A stretch of DNA of 64,000 nucleotides from Poriferisodalis sp022821985. Lineage in GTDB: Bacteria; Actinomycetota; Acidimicrobiia; Acidimicrobiales; Poriferisodalaceae. Of the stretch, positions 23,515 through 32,460 are shown piece by piece. Below the pieces are notes generated by a model that was given only the letters and a program-made list of their open reading frames with translations, ran no database searches and was not told where the DNA came from. Within the stretch, counting starts at the first letter, position 1. Each line of letters starts with the position of its first letter. Location of the stretch: positions 3,410,001-3,474,000 of the forward strand of contig NZ_OZ244781.1 in NCBI RefSeq assembly GCF_965219595.1, written 5' to 3'. Made by a program: the position numbers and the translations under genes.

Positions 23515-24591
23515 TTATCGCGAGACAACTTCCGACAGGGCGTCGAGAAAGCGGTCGTTCTCGGGCGGGGTGCCCACGGTCACCCGCAGGCAGTCGGCGA
23601 GGCGGGGCCACCCCGAGCAGTTCCGCACGAGCACCGATCGGTCCACGAGCGCCTGCCAGATGCCGTCGCCGCTGTGGCCGCTAGTAGACGTGCGGAACAG
23701 GATGAAGTTGGACTGCGAGGGCCACACGTCGAGGCCCATCCCGTTCAACGCGGCTTCGATCCGCTCTCGCTCGGACACGATCGCTGCGACCCGATGCTCC
23801 ATGTCATCGGTGAAGCGCAGCGCCACGCGTCCGGCGATCTGCTTGAAGGTGTCGACGTGGTACGGCAGCACCACCTTCTCGAACTCTGCGGCCATGCCCG
23901 ACGGAATGACGGCGTAGCCCAGCCGCGCCCCGGCCATCGCCCACGTCTTGGAGTAGGTACGCGTGACGACCAGGTTGTCGGGTCCGCCGGCCCTGTCGCA
24001 CAGGTCGACGGCGCTCCAGTCGGCGAATTGCCCGTAGGCCTCGTCGACCACGACGAGACCCGGTGCGATCTCCAGCGCCCGCTGGAGCACCTCGATGCGC
24101 TCGGGCGTGCCGGTGGGATTGTTGGGCGAGCACAGGAACACGATCGACGGCCGGTGCCGCTCGATCACTCGCTCCAGCTCGTACACGCTGACGCTGCCGT
24201 CGGCCTGGCGCTCGCCTTCCACGACAGCGCATTGGGTGCTGCGCGCGATCTGGCCGTACATCGCGTAGGTGGGCTCGAAGGTGGCAACGCTGCGGCCTGC
24301 ACCTCCGTAGGTCAGGCACAGCGTCTGCAGCACCTCGTTGGAGCCGTTGGCCACGAAGATCCGGTCGGGGTCGGTGCCGGCCAGCTTGGCAAGGTCGGCC
24401 CGCAGGGCAGCGGCTGTGCGGTCGGGGTAGCGGTGCCATTCGACGTTGCGCAACTCGGTAGCAAGGGCGTCGGCAAATTCCGGCGGTGGCCCCACCGGCG
24501 CCTCGTTGGTGTTGAGCCGCACCTCCACGTCGATCTGCGGCGAGTGGTAGCCGTCGAGCAGGCGCAGGTCGTCGCGAACTGCAGGTTTCAT
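23515..24591 (-). CDS. hisC: Histidinol-phosphate aminotransferase
   Basis: A 358-residue class II PLP aminotransferase. It has RLNTNEAPVGPP at the substrate entrance, NGSNEVLQ for the PLP phosphate, SPNNPTG, the PLP-ring Asp in VVDEAYGQF, the Schiff-base lysine in TYSKTWAMAGARLGY, and the carboxylate-binding Arg near LRVTVGTP. Start is the ATG at 24591, overlapping the hisD stop (ATGA). Confidence 0.96.
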   Translation of the reverse strand: MKPAVRDDLRLLDGYHSPQIDVEVRLNTNEAPVGPPPEFADALATELRNVEWHRYPDRTAAALRADLAKLAGTDPDRIFVANGSNEVLQTLCLTYGGAGRSVATFEPTYAMYGQIARSTQCAVVEGERQADGSVSVYELERVIERHRPSIVFLCSPNNPTGTPERIEVLQRALEIAPGLVVVDEAYGQFADWSAVDLCDRAGGPDNLVVTRTYSKTWAMAGARLGYAVIPSGMAAEFEKVVLPYHVDTFKQIAGRVALRFTDDMEHRVAAIVSERERIEAALNGMGLDVWPSQSNFILFRTSTSGHSGDGIWQALVDRSVLVRNCSGWPRLADCLRVTVGTPPENDRFLDALSEVVSR

Positions 24592-25904
24592 GGCCGCACT
24601 CCGGAGGTTGACCACTCCTTGCGGCGCGACACCGAGGCGGCGTGCGCCCACAGGCCCTCGGCCTCGGCCAGCTCGGCCACGGCGGGCGCAAGCTGGTCGA
24701 AGCCGGCTTCGGACACGTCCACAACGTGCATCCGCTTGGTGAAATCGTCGGTGGTGAGCGCCCCGGCGAAGCGAGCTGTGCCGGCGGTGGGCAGTACGTG
24801 CGACGGCCCCGCCACGTAGTCGCCGACTGAAGCGGGTGCCCAGGGTCCGATGAACACAGCGCCGGCATGGCGGATGCTGCTGACGAGCTCTTCGGCGCCC
24901 TCGCACATGAGCTGGAGGTGCTCGGGGGCGACAATGTTGGCAACGTCGACAGCCTGCGCCGGCCCGTCCACGAGACACACGAAGCCGTCAGCCTCCAGCG
25001 TGGCCAGCGTCTCCTCCCGGCGGGGCGACAGGTCGACGATCTGGCCGATGGCATCGCAGACGGCGTCGGCGCAGCCTTCATCCCACGTGACCAGCCAGGC
25101 ACGCCCGCCAGGGCCATGCTCAGCCTGCAGCACCACATCGGTTGCGGCCGCTGCCGGCGGGCAGGTCGCGTCGGCAATCACCACGATCTCCGACGGCCCC
25201 GCGAACGCAGAGGCCACGCCCACATCACCGGCAACAAGCTGCTTGGCGGTAGCCACCCAGGCATTTCCGGGACCGGCCACGACATCGGCGGGCCGTATCG
25301 TTTCGGTGCCGTAGGCGAGCGCCGCCACCGCCTGCACGCCGCCCACGCGGTGCACTTCAGTGACGCCGCACAGGTGCGCCGCCGCCAGCACCGGAGCCGC
25401 GAGGTTGCCATCCGGTCCAGGCGGCGAGCACAGCGCGATGTCGTCCACCCCAGCGGCACGTGCAACCAGCACCGTCATGAGCACCGTGGAGGGGTAAGCA
25501 GCCAGGCCGCCCGGCACGTAGATGCCGGCTCGATCCACCGGCTGGCTCACCGACCGCACAGTGACGCCATCCCGCTCATACGTGTGATTCGCTGCGGCCT
25601 CGGCTCGGTGAAACTCCAAGACCCGTCGGTGGGCGGTCTCCATTGCCGTACGCAAGCCGGGCGGCAGGCCCTCCCACGCTGCGGACAGCTCCGAGACCGG
25701 CACCAGCGGTTCAGCAATGTCGACGCCATCGAAGCGGGCAGTTAGTTCGCGAACAGCTGCGTCCCCGCCGTCCCTGACCTGGGCAATCAGCCGCCGGACG
25801 GCATCTTGCGACACCGCGTCGCCCACCTGCGGGCGCGGCAACAGACCGGCAAGTTCATCACTCGATTCATTGCATTGGCCCCGCAGGTCCAGCCGCTCCA
25901 GCAC
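24588..25904 (-). CDS. hisD: Histidinol dehydrogenase
   Basis: A 438-residue zinc enzyme that oxidises histidinol to histidine in two NAD-dependent steps. Family segments include DRAGIYVPGG, GPGNAWVATAK, AGPSEIVVIAD, QAEHGPGG and the C-terminal GPSHVLPTAGTARF. First gene of the his run; the 59-bp gap to the divergent small gene at 25964 should hold the promoter. hisG, hisE and hisI are not in the window. Confidence 0.97.
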   Translation of the reverse strand: MLERLDLRGQCNESSDELAGLLPRPQVGDAVSQDAVRRLIAQVRDGGDAAVRELTARFDGVDIAEPLVPVSELSAAWEGLPPGLRTAMETAHRRVLEFHRAEAAANHTYERDGVTVRSVSQPVDRAGIYVPGGLAAYPSTVLMTVLVARAAGVDDIALCSPPGPDGNLAAPVLAAAHLCGVTEVHRVGGVQAVAALAYGTETIRPADVVAGPGNAWVATAKQLVAGDVGVASAFAGPSEIVVIADATCPPAAAATDVVLQAEHGPGGRAWLVTWDEGCADAVCDAIGQIVDLSPRREETLATLEADGFVCLVDGPAQAVDVANIVAPEHLQLMCEGAEELVSSIRHAGAVFIGPWAPASVGDYVAGPSHVLPTAGTARFAGALTTDDFTKRMHVVDVSEAGFDQLAPAVAELAEAEGLWAHAASVSRRKEWSTSGVRP

Positions 25905-25963
25905 GGCGCCGAGGGTACCCCCGGCCCTTCACGCCACTGCTGTGATTCTGGGCGGCTTGGGCG

Positions 25964-26170
25964 ATGGCTAGCGTGCCGCGTGTGATCAGCGCTGCTGAGC
26001 TGTCATCGATCGAGACCGCTGTCGGTGAGCTGGGCAACCGCGTGGCACTGGCTGCCGATGAGCTGATGGGCACTCCGAACGAGGATGTCGGCGTGGAGCT
26101 TTACGAGGTGGAGCGCTCGTTGCGGATGGCTCGCCGTCGCTTGGCCCAGGCCACCGAAGCACTTCGCTGA
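25964..26170 (+). CDS. Small helical protein, unknown
   Basis: A 68-residue protein of predicted helices (SSIETAVGELGNRVALAAD and YEVERSLRMARRRLAQATEAL) with a basic C-terminus. No family recognised. Start could be the ATG at 25964 or the in-frame GTG at 25982. It is divergent from hisD and convergent with the CitE-like gene. The codon pattern is like its neighbours, which supports a real gene. Confidence 0.5.
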   Translation: MASVPRVISAAELSSIETAVGELGNRVALAADELMGTPNEDVGVELYEVERSLRMARRRLAQATEALR

Positions 26171-26212
26171 GCACCCCGTCTGTGGCCGCTGCCTGCAGCG
26201 CCTGCGACGCAG

Positions 26213-27130
26213 CTACGAACGTGACGCAATGGCCTCCGCTGTCGCGACGATCTTGCGGGCTCGGGTGAGGTGCGGAACGTCCACCATCTGGCCCTTGTGG
26301 GCAAACGCCATGAGGCCGGCGGCCTCGGCCTGGGCGAATGCTGCGAGCAGCTCGCGGGCATCGGCCATCTCGGCATCGCTCGGTGTGAACGCGGCGTTGA
26401 CGATGTCGATCTGGGCGGGATGGATGGTGATCTTGCCGGTGAAGCCCATGGCGGCCGAGGTGGCACACTCGGCGGCCAGCCCCTCGTCGTCACGGAAGTC
26501 CACGAACACCGTGTCGAGGGGCTGCTTGCCCCACGCCGTGGCACCCACCAGGCACATCACCCGGGCGTACTCGAACACCGGCAGGTAGGCGCCTGTGGCG
26601 TCCCGGTTGGCCTTCGAGCCCATGGCGGCAGAGAGATCCTCGGCACCCCAGCTCAGCGCATCCACCCGGTCATGGCGGGCCAGTTCGCCGATGTTCAGCA
26701 GCCCTTGCGGCGTCTCGGTCCCCAGCACCAGCAGCACCACGCCGCCGGGCGGATGGCCGTGCTCCAGCTCCCAGCGGGCGATCATGCTGTCGAGTTCGAC
26801 TACCTCGGCGGCATTGTTGACCTTCGGCACCAGGTAGGCGTCGGGCGGCGACACCATCGTCTCGGCGACATCGGCAGCGCACCACGGGGTGTCGAGCGGG
26901 TTGATGCGCACCACCCGCTCCTTGGCGCCGAAGTCGACATCGGCCAGCCAGCCCGCAACTGTGGTGCGGGCGCTGTCCTTGTTGTCAGGGGTGACCGCGT
27001 CTTCGAGATCCAGCACGAGGCTGTCGGCATCAGTCGCGATCGACTTCTCCAGCATGCGCTCGTTCGCGCCAGGCACGAAGTGCGATGACCTGCGCACAGT
27101 GCCGCTGCCGGGATTCGCTGACTCAGTCAT
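26213..27130 (-). CDS. CitE-like CoA-ester lyase (HpcH/HpaI aldolase family)
   Basis: A 305-residue barrel related to the citrate lyase beta subunit and malyl/citramalyl-CoA lyases. It has SHFVPGANERML, the metal-site LVLDLEDAV, VVRINPLDTPW, a second metal-site Glu/Asp segment in WGAEDLSAAMG, and FTGKITIHPAQIDIVN. Stand-alone CitE-like proteins in actinobacteria cleave or hydrolyse malyl-CoA-type esters. No CitF or CitD neighbours. 54 bp upstream of nth. Confidence 0.88.
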   Translation of the reverse strand: MTESANPGSGTVRRSSHFVPGANERMLEKSIATDADSLVLDLEDAVTPDNKDSARTTVAGWLADVDFGAKERVVRINPLDTPWCAADVAETMVSPPDAYLVPKVNNAAEVVELDSMIARWELEHGHPPGGVVLLVLGTETPQGLLNIGELARHDRVDALSWGAEDLSAAMGSKANRDATGAYLPVFEYARVMCLVGATAWGKQPLDTVFVDFRDDEGLAAECATSAAMGFTGKITIHPAQIDIVNAAFTPSDAEMADARELLAAFAQAEAAGLMAFAHKGQMVDVPHLTRARKIVATAEAIASRS

Positions 27131-27184
27131 TCGGTAGCACCTCTCGGGTCTCGCATTCGCACTACAGCCGGCGTGGGTGCCGGT

Positions 27185-27826
27185 TCAGGCCGCGAAAGCG
27201 CTCGGGCAGAAGTCGTTGAGCACGCAGTCGTCGCATGCCGGCTTGCGGGACGAGCAGACGCGCCTGCCGTGCAGGATCAGGCGCAGGCTGAAGTCGCCCC
27301 GCTCGTACTGGGGGATCATCGGGTTCAAGGCCAGCTCCACCTTGACCGGATCCTCCTCGGCGGTGATGCCGAGGCGCCGCACCAAGCGGCCGACATGGGT
27401 GTCCACCGGCAGTCCCGGCAGATCGAACGCCACCGAGCGAATGACGTTGGCGGTCTTGCGGCCGACACCTGGCAGCTTCACCAAGTCCTTCAGGCTGGTC
27501 GGCACCTCGCCGCCGTAGTCGGCCAGCAGCCGGCGGGCCATTCCCTGCAGGTTGCGCGCCTTGCTGCGGAAGAAGCCGGTGGGATGCACCAGTTCTTCGA
27601 GGTCTTCGAGATCGGCGGACGCCAGCGCTTCGGCGTCGGGATACTTCGCGAACACCCCGGGAACGGTGGCATTGACACGAGCATCGGTGCACTGTGCCGA
27701 CAGGATCGTTGCCACCAGCAGCTCGAATGGGTTGCGATGCTCCAGCTCGCAGACGGCCTCGTACTCGTCCTTGAGTCGCTCGTGGGTTCGCTGGGCGCGC
27801 CCCTTCGGCGATCGCGGCTTGGCCAT
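27185..27826 (-). CDS. nth: Endonuclease III
   Basis: A 213-residue DNA glycosylase/AP lyase for oxidised pyrimidines. The helix-hairpin-helix LPGVGRKTANV contains the catalytic lysine, and VDTHVGRL supplies the catalytic Asp. The C-terminal [4Fe-4S] ligands follow the exact C-x6-C-x2-C-x5-C spacing from CSSRKPAC to FC. It follows rlmN by ten bases. Confidence 0.96.
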   Translation of the reverse strand: MAKPRSPKGRAQRTHERLKDEYEAVCELEHRNPFELLVATILSAQCTDARVNATVPGVFAKYPDAEALASADLEDLEELVHPTGFFRSKARNLQGMARRLLADYGGEVPTSLKDLVKLPGVGRKTANVIRSVAFDLPGLPVDTHVGRLVRRLGITAEEDPVKVELALNPMIPQYERGDFSLRLILHGRRVCSSRKPACDDCVLNDFCPSAFAA

Positions 27827-27835
27827 GGCGAGTGT

Positions 27836-28996
27836 CTAGCGCTCCGCCCGAGCGCGTGCGCCGCGAGTCGGCCGGTTGCCCTTGCGGACCGTGACGAGCT
27901 TGTCGGCGCGCAGTTGGCCGCATGCGGCGTCGATCGACGTGCCGCGGTTCTGGCGCACGGTGGCGTTCACGCCATGGGACGACAGCTCGGCGGCGAAATG
28001 CTCGATGCGCCCGGCCGGCGAGGGCTGGTGGCCGTATCCCGGCGTGGGATTCAGCGGGATGAGGTTGACATGGGCCGCCAGAGGCCGTGCATACGCAGCA
28101 AGCTCGGCCGCATCGCGGTCGGAGTCGTTGACCCCGCCGATCATCGCCCACTCGAAGCTGATGCGCCGTCGCTTGGCGCGCCGGTAGTCGGCCAGCGAGC
28201 GCGCCAGGTCGCGCAGCGGGTACGTGCGATTGATGGGCGCAATGCGGTTGCGCAGTCGGTCGTTGGCGGCATGCAGCGACACCGCCAGGTTGACCGGCAG
28301 CGTCTCCGCTGCAAGACGCTCGATGCCGGGAATGACGCCGACGGTCGACACCGTGATGTGCCGGGCGCCGATGCCCATGTCGCCATGGAATCGCTCCACC
28401 GCTGCCCACACTGCGTCGTAGTTGGCGAGCGGCTCGCCCATGCCCATGAACACGATGTTGATGGCTCTGCCGGGGGCGGCTCCGCTGTTGATGGCTCTGC
28501 CGGGGGCGGCTCCGCTGTTGATGGCTCTGCCGGGGGCGGCCCGATCGTCTGGGTCCGCCTCCTGCAGCGTTCCCAGCACTTGCTCAACGATCTCGCCCAC
28601 GCTCAGGTTGCGGTCGAAACCCACTTGGCCTGTCGCGCAGAAGCTGCACGCCATGGCGCAGCCGGCCTGGCTGCTGATGCACAGCGTCGTCCGGTTCCGG
28701 TAGCGCATCAGCACCGACTCCACCAGACGGCCGTCGCGCAGCGACCACAGGTGCTTGGTAGTGGTGCCCCGGTCTGCGGACTGCGTGCGGACGAGCGTCA
28801 GCGCTGGCGGCAGCAGTTCGCCGATGGCCTGGCGCAGGCTCTTGGGAACATTGGTGAGCTCAGACAACGGGCGACGCTGGCGGTACAGGCCGTCCCACAC
28901 TTGGTCGAGCCGGTATGTGGGCTCGCCGTCGAGCAGTTCGCCGAGCTCTGCCCGGCCGAGATCACCGAGCGAGGGATCGGCGCCGGGGGATGTCAC
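27836..28996 (-). CDS. rlmN: Dual-specificity RNA methyltransferase RlmN, with a repeat insertion
   Basis: A 386-residue radical-SAM enzyme that methylates C2 of A2503 in 23S rRNA and A37 of some tRNAs. The cluster ligands are in CAMACSFCATGQ (about residue 112), and VFMGMGEPL follows. Between them, residues of about 153-180 hold a decapeptide AAPGRAINSG present nearly three times, encoded by a 30-bp direct repeat. Other RlmN proteins have one strand there (INIVFMGMGEP). The frame is kept, so the protein may still work with an extra surface loop. The end of the sequence is basic (RGARARAER). Confidence 0.94.
   Translation of the reverse strand: MTSPGADPSLGDLGRAELGELLDGEPTYRLDQVWDGLYRQRRPLSELTNVPKSLRQAIGELLPPALTLVRTQSADRGTTTKHLWSLRDGRLVESVLMRYRNRTTLCISSQAGCAMACSFCATGQVGFDRNLSVGEIVEQVLGTLQEADPDDRAAPGRAINSGAAPGRAINSGAAPGRAINIVFMGMGEPLANYDAVWAAVERFHGDMGIGARHITVSTVGVIPGIERLAAETLPVNLAVSLHAANDRLRNRIAPINRTYPLRDLARSLADYRRAKRRRISFEWAMIGGVNDSDRDAAELAAYARPLAAHVNLIPLNPTPGYGHQPSPAGRIEHFAAELSSHGVNATVRQNRGTSIDAACGQLRADKLVTVRKGNRPTRGARARAER
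28458..28540 (-). repeat. 30-bp minisatellite inside rlmN
   Basis: Units at 28458-28487 and 28488-28517 are identical, and 28518-28540 repeats the first 23 bases. It adds whole codons (ten residues per unit) just before the conserved VFMGMGEP strand. Confidence 0.95.
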
Positions 28997-29010
28997 GGCC
29001 GCTGAACGCC

Positions 29011-29769
29011 CTACGAGTTCAGCGGGCCGGTACCGGTGAACAGCCGACGCACTACGGCCACCTCCAGGCCGAGGTCGAGGTAGAGCGTGACGGCCGGCGT
29101 GTTGTCGGCGTCGACGTAGAGCATTGCCCGTGTCAGGCCTGCGTCGGCGAGGTGCTCGTAGCCGGCCAGCGTCAGCGCCCGGCCAAGGCCGCGGCCGTGA
29201 TATTGCGGGTCCACCGCAATGACGTACACCTCGCCGACCGGCGGGTCCTCATCGGCGTGCACCTTGGTCCAGCAGTAGGCGGCGATGTGGCCGTCGATGT
29301 CGTACATCCGGAAGCCGTCGGCGTCGAACCACGGCTCGGCCTGACGCTCGGCTACCTGTTCCAGCGTCCAGCCGCCCTGCTCGCGGTGCCACGAGAATGC
29401 CCGGTTGTTGACCTCCACCCACGCCTGTTCGTCTTGACCGACCAGGAACGAACGGGTCTCGATGCCGCTGGGCTGATCCATCGGCAGCGATCGCTCCATG
29501 CGGTAGAGGTCGCGCTCGAACGTCAGGCCGAGCTCGGCGAGCCCTCGCCCGAACTCCGTCTCGGTCGGCGCAAGGTCGCCTCCGTCTGCTTCGCCGTGGT
29601 CCGGATGATCGATCCAGACCGATACGGGCCCCGAGACCTCGCGGAGCTGCAGGCGCAATGCGGCAGCCAGTGCGCCGGGCGGCCAGTGTGCGGCGTTGGC
29701 CTCCACGACAGCGCCATGTTGGTCGGCACCGATCGAAATGACCGGATCGGCACTCGCTGCGGCACTCAC
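29011..29769 (-). CDS. mshD: Mycothiol synthase
   Basis: A 252-residue GNAT acetyltransferase that acetylates Cys-GlcN-Ins in the last step of mycothiol synthesis. The C-terminal domain has the characteristic run VNNRAFSWHREQGGW, CWTKVH, EVYVIAVDP, the acetyl-CoA loop HGRGLGRALTLAG and AMLYVDADN. The N-terminal GNAT half is shorter than in mycobacterial MshD (usually about 300 residues). Mycothiol is restricted to actinobacteria, so this gene is the best taxonomic marker in the window. Confidence 0.93.
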   Translation of the reverse strand: MSAAASADPVISIGADQHGAVVEANAAHWPPGALAAALRLQLREVSGPVSVWIDHPDHGEADGGDLAPTETEFGRGLAELGLTFERDLYRMERSLPMDQPSGIETRSFLVGQDEQAWVEVNNRAFSWHREQGGWTLEQVAERQAEPWFDADGFRMYDIDGHIAAYCWTKVHADEDPPVGEVYVIAVDPQYHGRGLGRALTLAGYEHLADAGLTRAMLYVDADNTPAVTLYLDLGLEVAVVRRLFTGTGPLNS

Positions 29770-29887
29770 CGGGCGCAGGCTAATGCTGCTCAGCGCGCTG
29801 ACCGGGTTGCTTCAGGTCATGGGTGCGCCAACCGCGGGCCGGCTGCCATCTGACAGCAGCGGATGCCACACTTGCGAGGTGCGCCAG

Positions 29888-30325
29888 ATGAAGTGGCTCA
29901 ACCGCAGCCAGCCACAAACGCTGCTCAGCGCCGTGATGCTGTGCTATTTCTCGGCCGGGCTGCTGTTCCTGTTCGGCACACGCGTCGATTCGCAACTGGC
30001 GTACGACATCTTCAAGGGCATCGTGTCGCTGTTCGCCAGCGACCGCACAGCAGCCGATCTGGGCGACAGCATTGTTCCGCCGGCCGTCACCGTTCTGCTC
30101 GCCGGCGGGTACATCGCAGGCGGTGCGGGCACTGCCAACGAGCGTCGTTGGGGTCACTGGCTGTGCTCGTCGGCCGCGATCTACGCGGCCGTAGCGACGC
30201 TGTGGTGGGGTGCCCGCGTGAGCTTCGGGCTGGGCATGATCATGCGTCTCATGTTCGACGCACTGCTGCTGGTGCTGCTGTTTCACCCGATGAGCCGCAG
30301 CCACCGCCGCGTCTGGTTCACGTGA
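29888..30325 (+). CDS. Four-helix membrane protein, unknown
   Basis: A 145-residue protein with hydrophobic segments around residues 12-30, 62-82, 92-108 and 112-132 and a basic C-terminus (SRSHRRVW). No family recognised. Start is the ATG at 29888. Its stop overlaps the menG start (GTGA), so the two are translationally coupled and may be functionally linked to quinone metabolism in the membrane. Confidence 0.72.
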   Translation: MKWLNRSQPQTLLSAVMLCYFSAGLLFLFGTRVDSQLAYDIFKGIVSLFASDRTAADLGDSIVPPAVTVLLAGGYIAGGAGTANERRWGHWLCSSAAIYAAVATLWWGARVSFGLGMIMRLMFDALLLVLLFHPMSRSHRRVWFT

Positions 30326-31017
30326 CTCGGCTGCCCAGCCCCGAGGACAAAGCCCAAGCCGTCGAGGAGATGTTCGACGAGATCGCGCCTCGCTACGACC
30401 TGCTGAACCGGCTGCTGACGTTCCGCCTTGATACTCGCTGGCGTCGACGGACGGTCGCCGCGCTCGGCTTGCAACCGGGAGAAACCGTGATCGACGTGGC
30501 ATGCGGAACCGGCGACCTGTGCAACGAGCTCGAATCGGCCGGCCTGCAACCCGTGGGTGTCGACTTCTCCGCAGGCATGCTCGCGGCAGCTACCACGGCT
30601 GCTCCTCTGCTGCGCTCCGACGCGCTCAGGCTCGGCGTGCGCGAGGCGTCGCTCGACGGCGCGACGTGCGGTTTCGCGCTGCGGAATTTCACGAGCCTCG
30701 AACCGTTCTTCGCAGAGCTGGCCCGAGTGCTCCGGCCCGGTGCCCGGATCGCACTGCTCGAGGTTGCCGAGCCGGCCAACCCGCTGCTGCGGGCCGGTCA
30801 CCGGGTGTACTTCGGCAAGGTGGTGCCGGCGATCGGCAGCCTGCTCTCCAGCAGATCGGCCTACCGGTACCTGCCCGAGTCGGTGGCATACCTGCCGGAG
30901 GCGCCAGTGCTGTTGGCCCAGCTCGCCGATGCCGGATTCGGTTCCCTCGACAGGACGCTGCTGAGCGGCGGCATCGCCCAGCTCATCACAGCCACGCGAG
31001 AGGGTTCTGCCCCTTAG
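30322..31017 (+). CDS. menG: Demethylmenaquinone methyltransferase
   Basis: A 231-residue UbiE/MenG-type SAM methyltransferase performing the last step of menaquinone synthesis. It has MFDEIAPRYDLLNRLL at the N-terminus, the SAM loop VIDVACGTGDL, VGVDFSAGML, the family segment GFALRNFTSLEPFFAEL and RVLRPGARIALLE. Start is the GTG at 30322. menA lies 0.6 kb away on the other strand, consistent with menaquinone use. Stop overlaps the convergent ybaK-like stop by four bases. Confidence 0.95.
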   Translation: MTRLPSPEDKAQAVEEMFDEIAPRYDLLNRLLTFRLDTRWRRRTVAALGLQPGETVIDVACGTGDLCNELESAGLQPVGVDFSAGMLAAATTAAPLLRSDALRLGVREASLDGATCGFALRNFTSLEPFFAELARVLRPGARIALLEVAEPANPLLRAGHRVYFGKVVPAIGSLLSSRSAYRYLPESVAYLPEAPVLLAQLADAGFGSLDRTLLSGGIAQLITATREGSAP

Positions 31018-31520
31018 CTGACCGCAGGAATCGTCTTGGCCAGATCGGTGACGACTTCGGCCGTGGGCAGCTCGGCCAGCGAGGCCGGCGGGCAGAGGAT
31101 CTTGCAGTCGCGGGAGCCGCCGCCCACGATGACCTCGGTGCAGTCCATTACCCGGCTGTCGATCCAGACCGGGATGTCCGCGGGAAGCCCGAACGGCGTC
31201 ACGCCGCCGATCATCATCCCGGTGCGTGCGATGGTCTCGTCGGCATCGGCGAACGACGCCTTGCGCGTGCCCAGCCGCCGCCGCACCACACCGTTCACGT
31301 CGAGCCGTGTTGACGCAAGCACCAGGCAGCACGCCATCGGCCGCTCGGCCGACTTGCCCACGACACAGATGGCGTTCGCCGAAGCATCCATCGAATAGCC
31401 GTAGCGCTCGCAGAATTGCGCCGTGTCGGCAAAGTCGGGATCGCACTCCACCACCTCGAACGCCACGCCCAGCGCAGCGAGATGATCCAGCACCGCTCCC
31501 GAACTTGCTTCTGTGCTCAT
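31014..31520 (-). CDS. YbaK/ProX-type aminoacyl-tRNA deacylase
   Basis: A 168-residue YbaK/EbsC-fold editing protein that hydrolyses mischarged aminoacyl-tRNA. Visible are the N-terminal VLDHLAALGVAFEVVE, ANAICVVGKSAERPMACCLVLAS, a conserved Lys in the GTRKASFAD segment and GGVTPFGLPADIPVWID. Start is the ATG at 31520. 61 bp downstream of menA on the same strand. Confidence 0.9.
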   Translation of the reverse strand: MSTEASSGAVLDHLAALGVAFEVVECDPDFADTAQFCERYGYSMDASANAICVVGKSAERPMACCLVLASTRLDVNGVVRRRLGTRKASFADADETIARTGMMIGGVTPFGLPADIPVWIDSRVMDCTEVIVGGGSRDCKILCPPASLAELPTAEVVTDLAKTIPAVS

Positions 31521-31581
31521 CGGGACATCATTGCGGATCGCACGGGCACGGCCACGGGTTGCAGCAGCGGCCTCGCCCATG

Positions 31582-32460
31582 TCACGGCCCCAAGGCCAAG
31601 CCGACAGTCAGCAGCGCGCCCACCACGATCTGCAGGCGACCGGTTGCTGCGAGCACCCCCACCAGCGCAGCACCGGTGGCTCCGCGGACCACCGCGCGAA
31701 CGGGCGCGACAGCGAACGCGACGGCGGCGAGCCCCAGCATCGTCCACGGCCGCAGCAGCGACAGGTACATCGGCGAGAACACCATCAGCACCGCGACGAC
31801 TGCGTACATCGCGCGGGTGGGTCCATCACCCAGCCGGACCGCCAGCGTGCGCTTGCCGGCCTGCGCGTCGGTCGGCAGGTCGCGCAGGTTGTTCGAGATG
31901 AGCAGCGCCACCGAGCCCAGCCCCACCGGGACCGACGCAGCAATGCCCAGCATGGTGAGGCGGGCGTCCTGCACGAACGCCGATCCGGCCGTTGCCACCA
32001 GGCCGAAGAAGACGAACACGAACAGCTCGCCGAAACCCCGGTAGCCGTATGGACGGCGCCCGCCGGTGTAGTACCACGCTGCGAGCATCGACGCCCCGCC
32101 GGCCACGATGAGCCACCACGACACGGCTGCTGCCACCGCGATGCCGAACACGGCGGCTACGCCGAAGGCTGCGAACGCCGCGTTCCGCACTGCGGCCGGA
32201 GATGCCGCTCCCGAGGCCACCAAGCGCTGCGGCCCCACCCGGGCCACGTCGGTGCCCCGCACCCCGTCGCTGTAGTCGTTGGCGTAGTTGACAGCAATCT
32301 GGATGCACAGCGACACGATCAGCGCGAAGGCAGCTCGCCACCACACGATGCCGCCGTCAGCCGCGGCATCGGACGCCGCGGTGCCCACGAAGGGCGGCAC
32401 CAGCGACGCGGGCCAGGTGCGAGGCCGTGCCCCGGCCAGCCACGTGCGCAGGCCCGTCAT
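31582..32460 (-). CDS. menA: 1,4-dihydroxy-2-naphthoate polyprenyltransferase
   Basis: A 292-residue UbiA-family integral membrane enzyme that attaches the isoprenoid tail to DHNA. It begins with the MenA-typical ARPRTWPASLVP. The prenyl-diphosphate motif NYANDYSDGVRGTD follows, and then about eight hydrophobic segments; the second polar motif LISNNLRDLPTDAQAGKRT is present. Start is the ATG at 32460, overlapping the thioesterase stop. Confidence 0.95.
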   Translation of the reverse strand: MTGLRTWLAGARPRTWPASLVPPFVGTAASDAAADGGIVWWRAAFALIVSLCIQIAVNYANDYSDGVRGTDVARVGPQRLVASGAASPAAVRNAAFAAFGVAAVFGIAVAAAVSWWLIVAGGASMLAAWYYTGGRRPYGYRGFGELFVFVFFGLVATAGSAFVQDARLTMLGIAASVPVGLGSVALLISNNLRDLPTDAQAGKRTLAVRLGDGPTRAMYAVVAVLMVFSPMYLSLLRPWTMLGLAAVAFAVAPVRAVVRGATGAALVGVLAATGRLQIVVGALLTVGLALGP

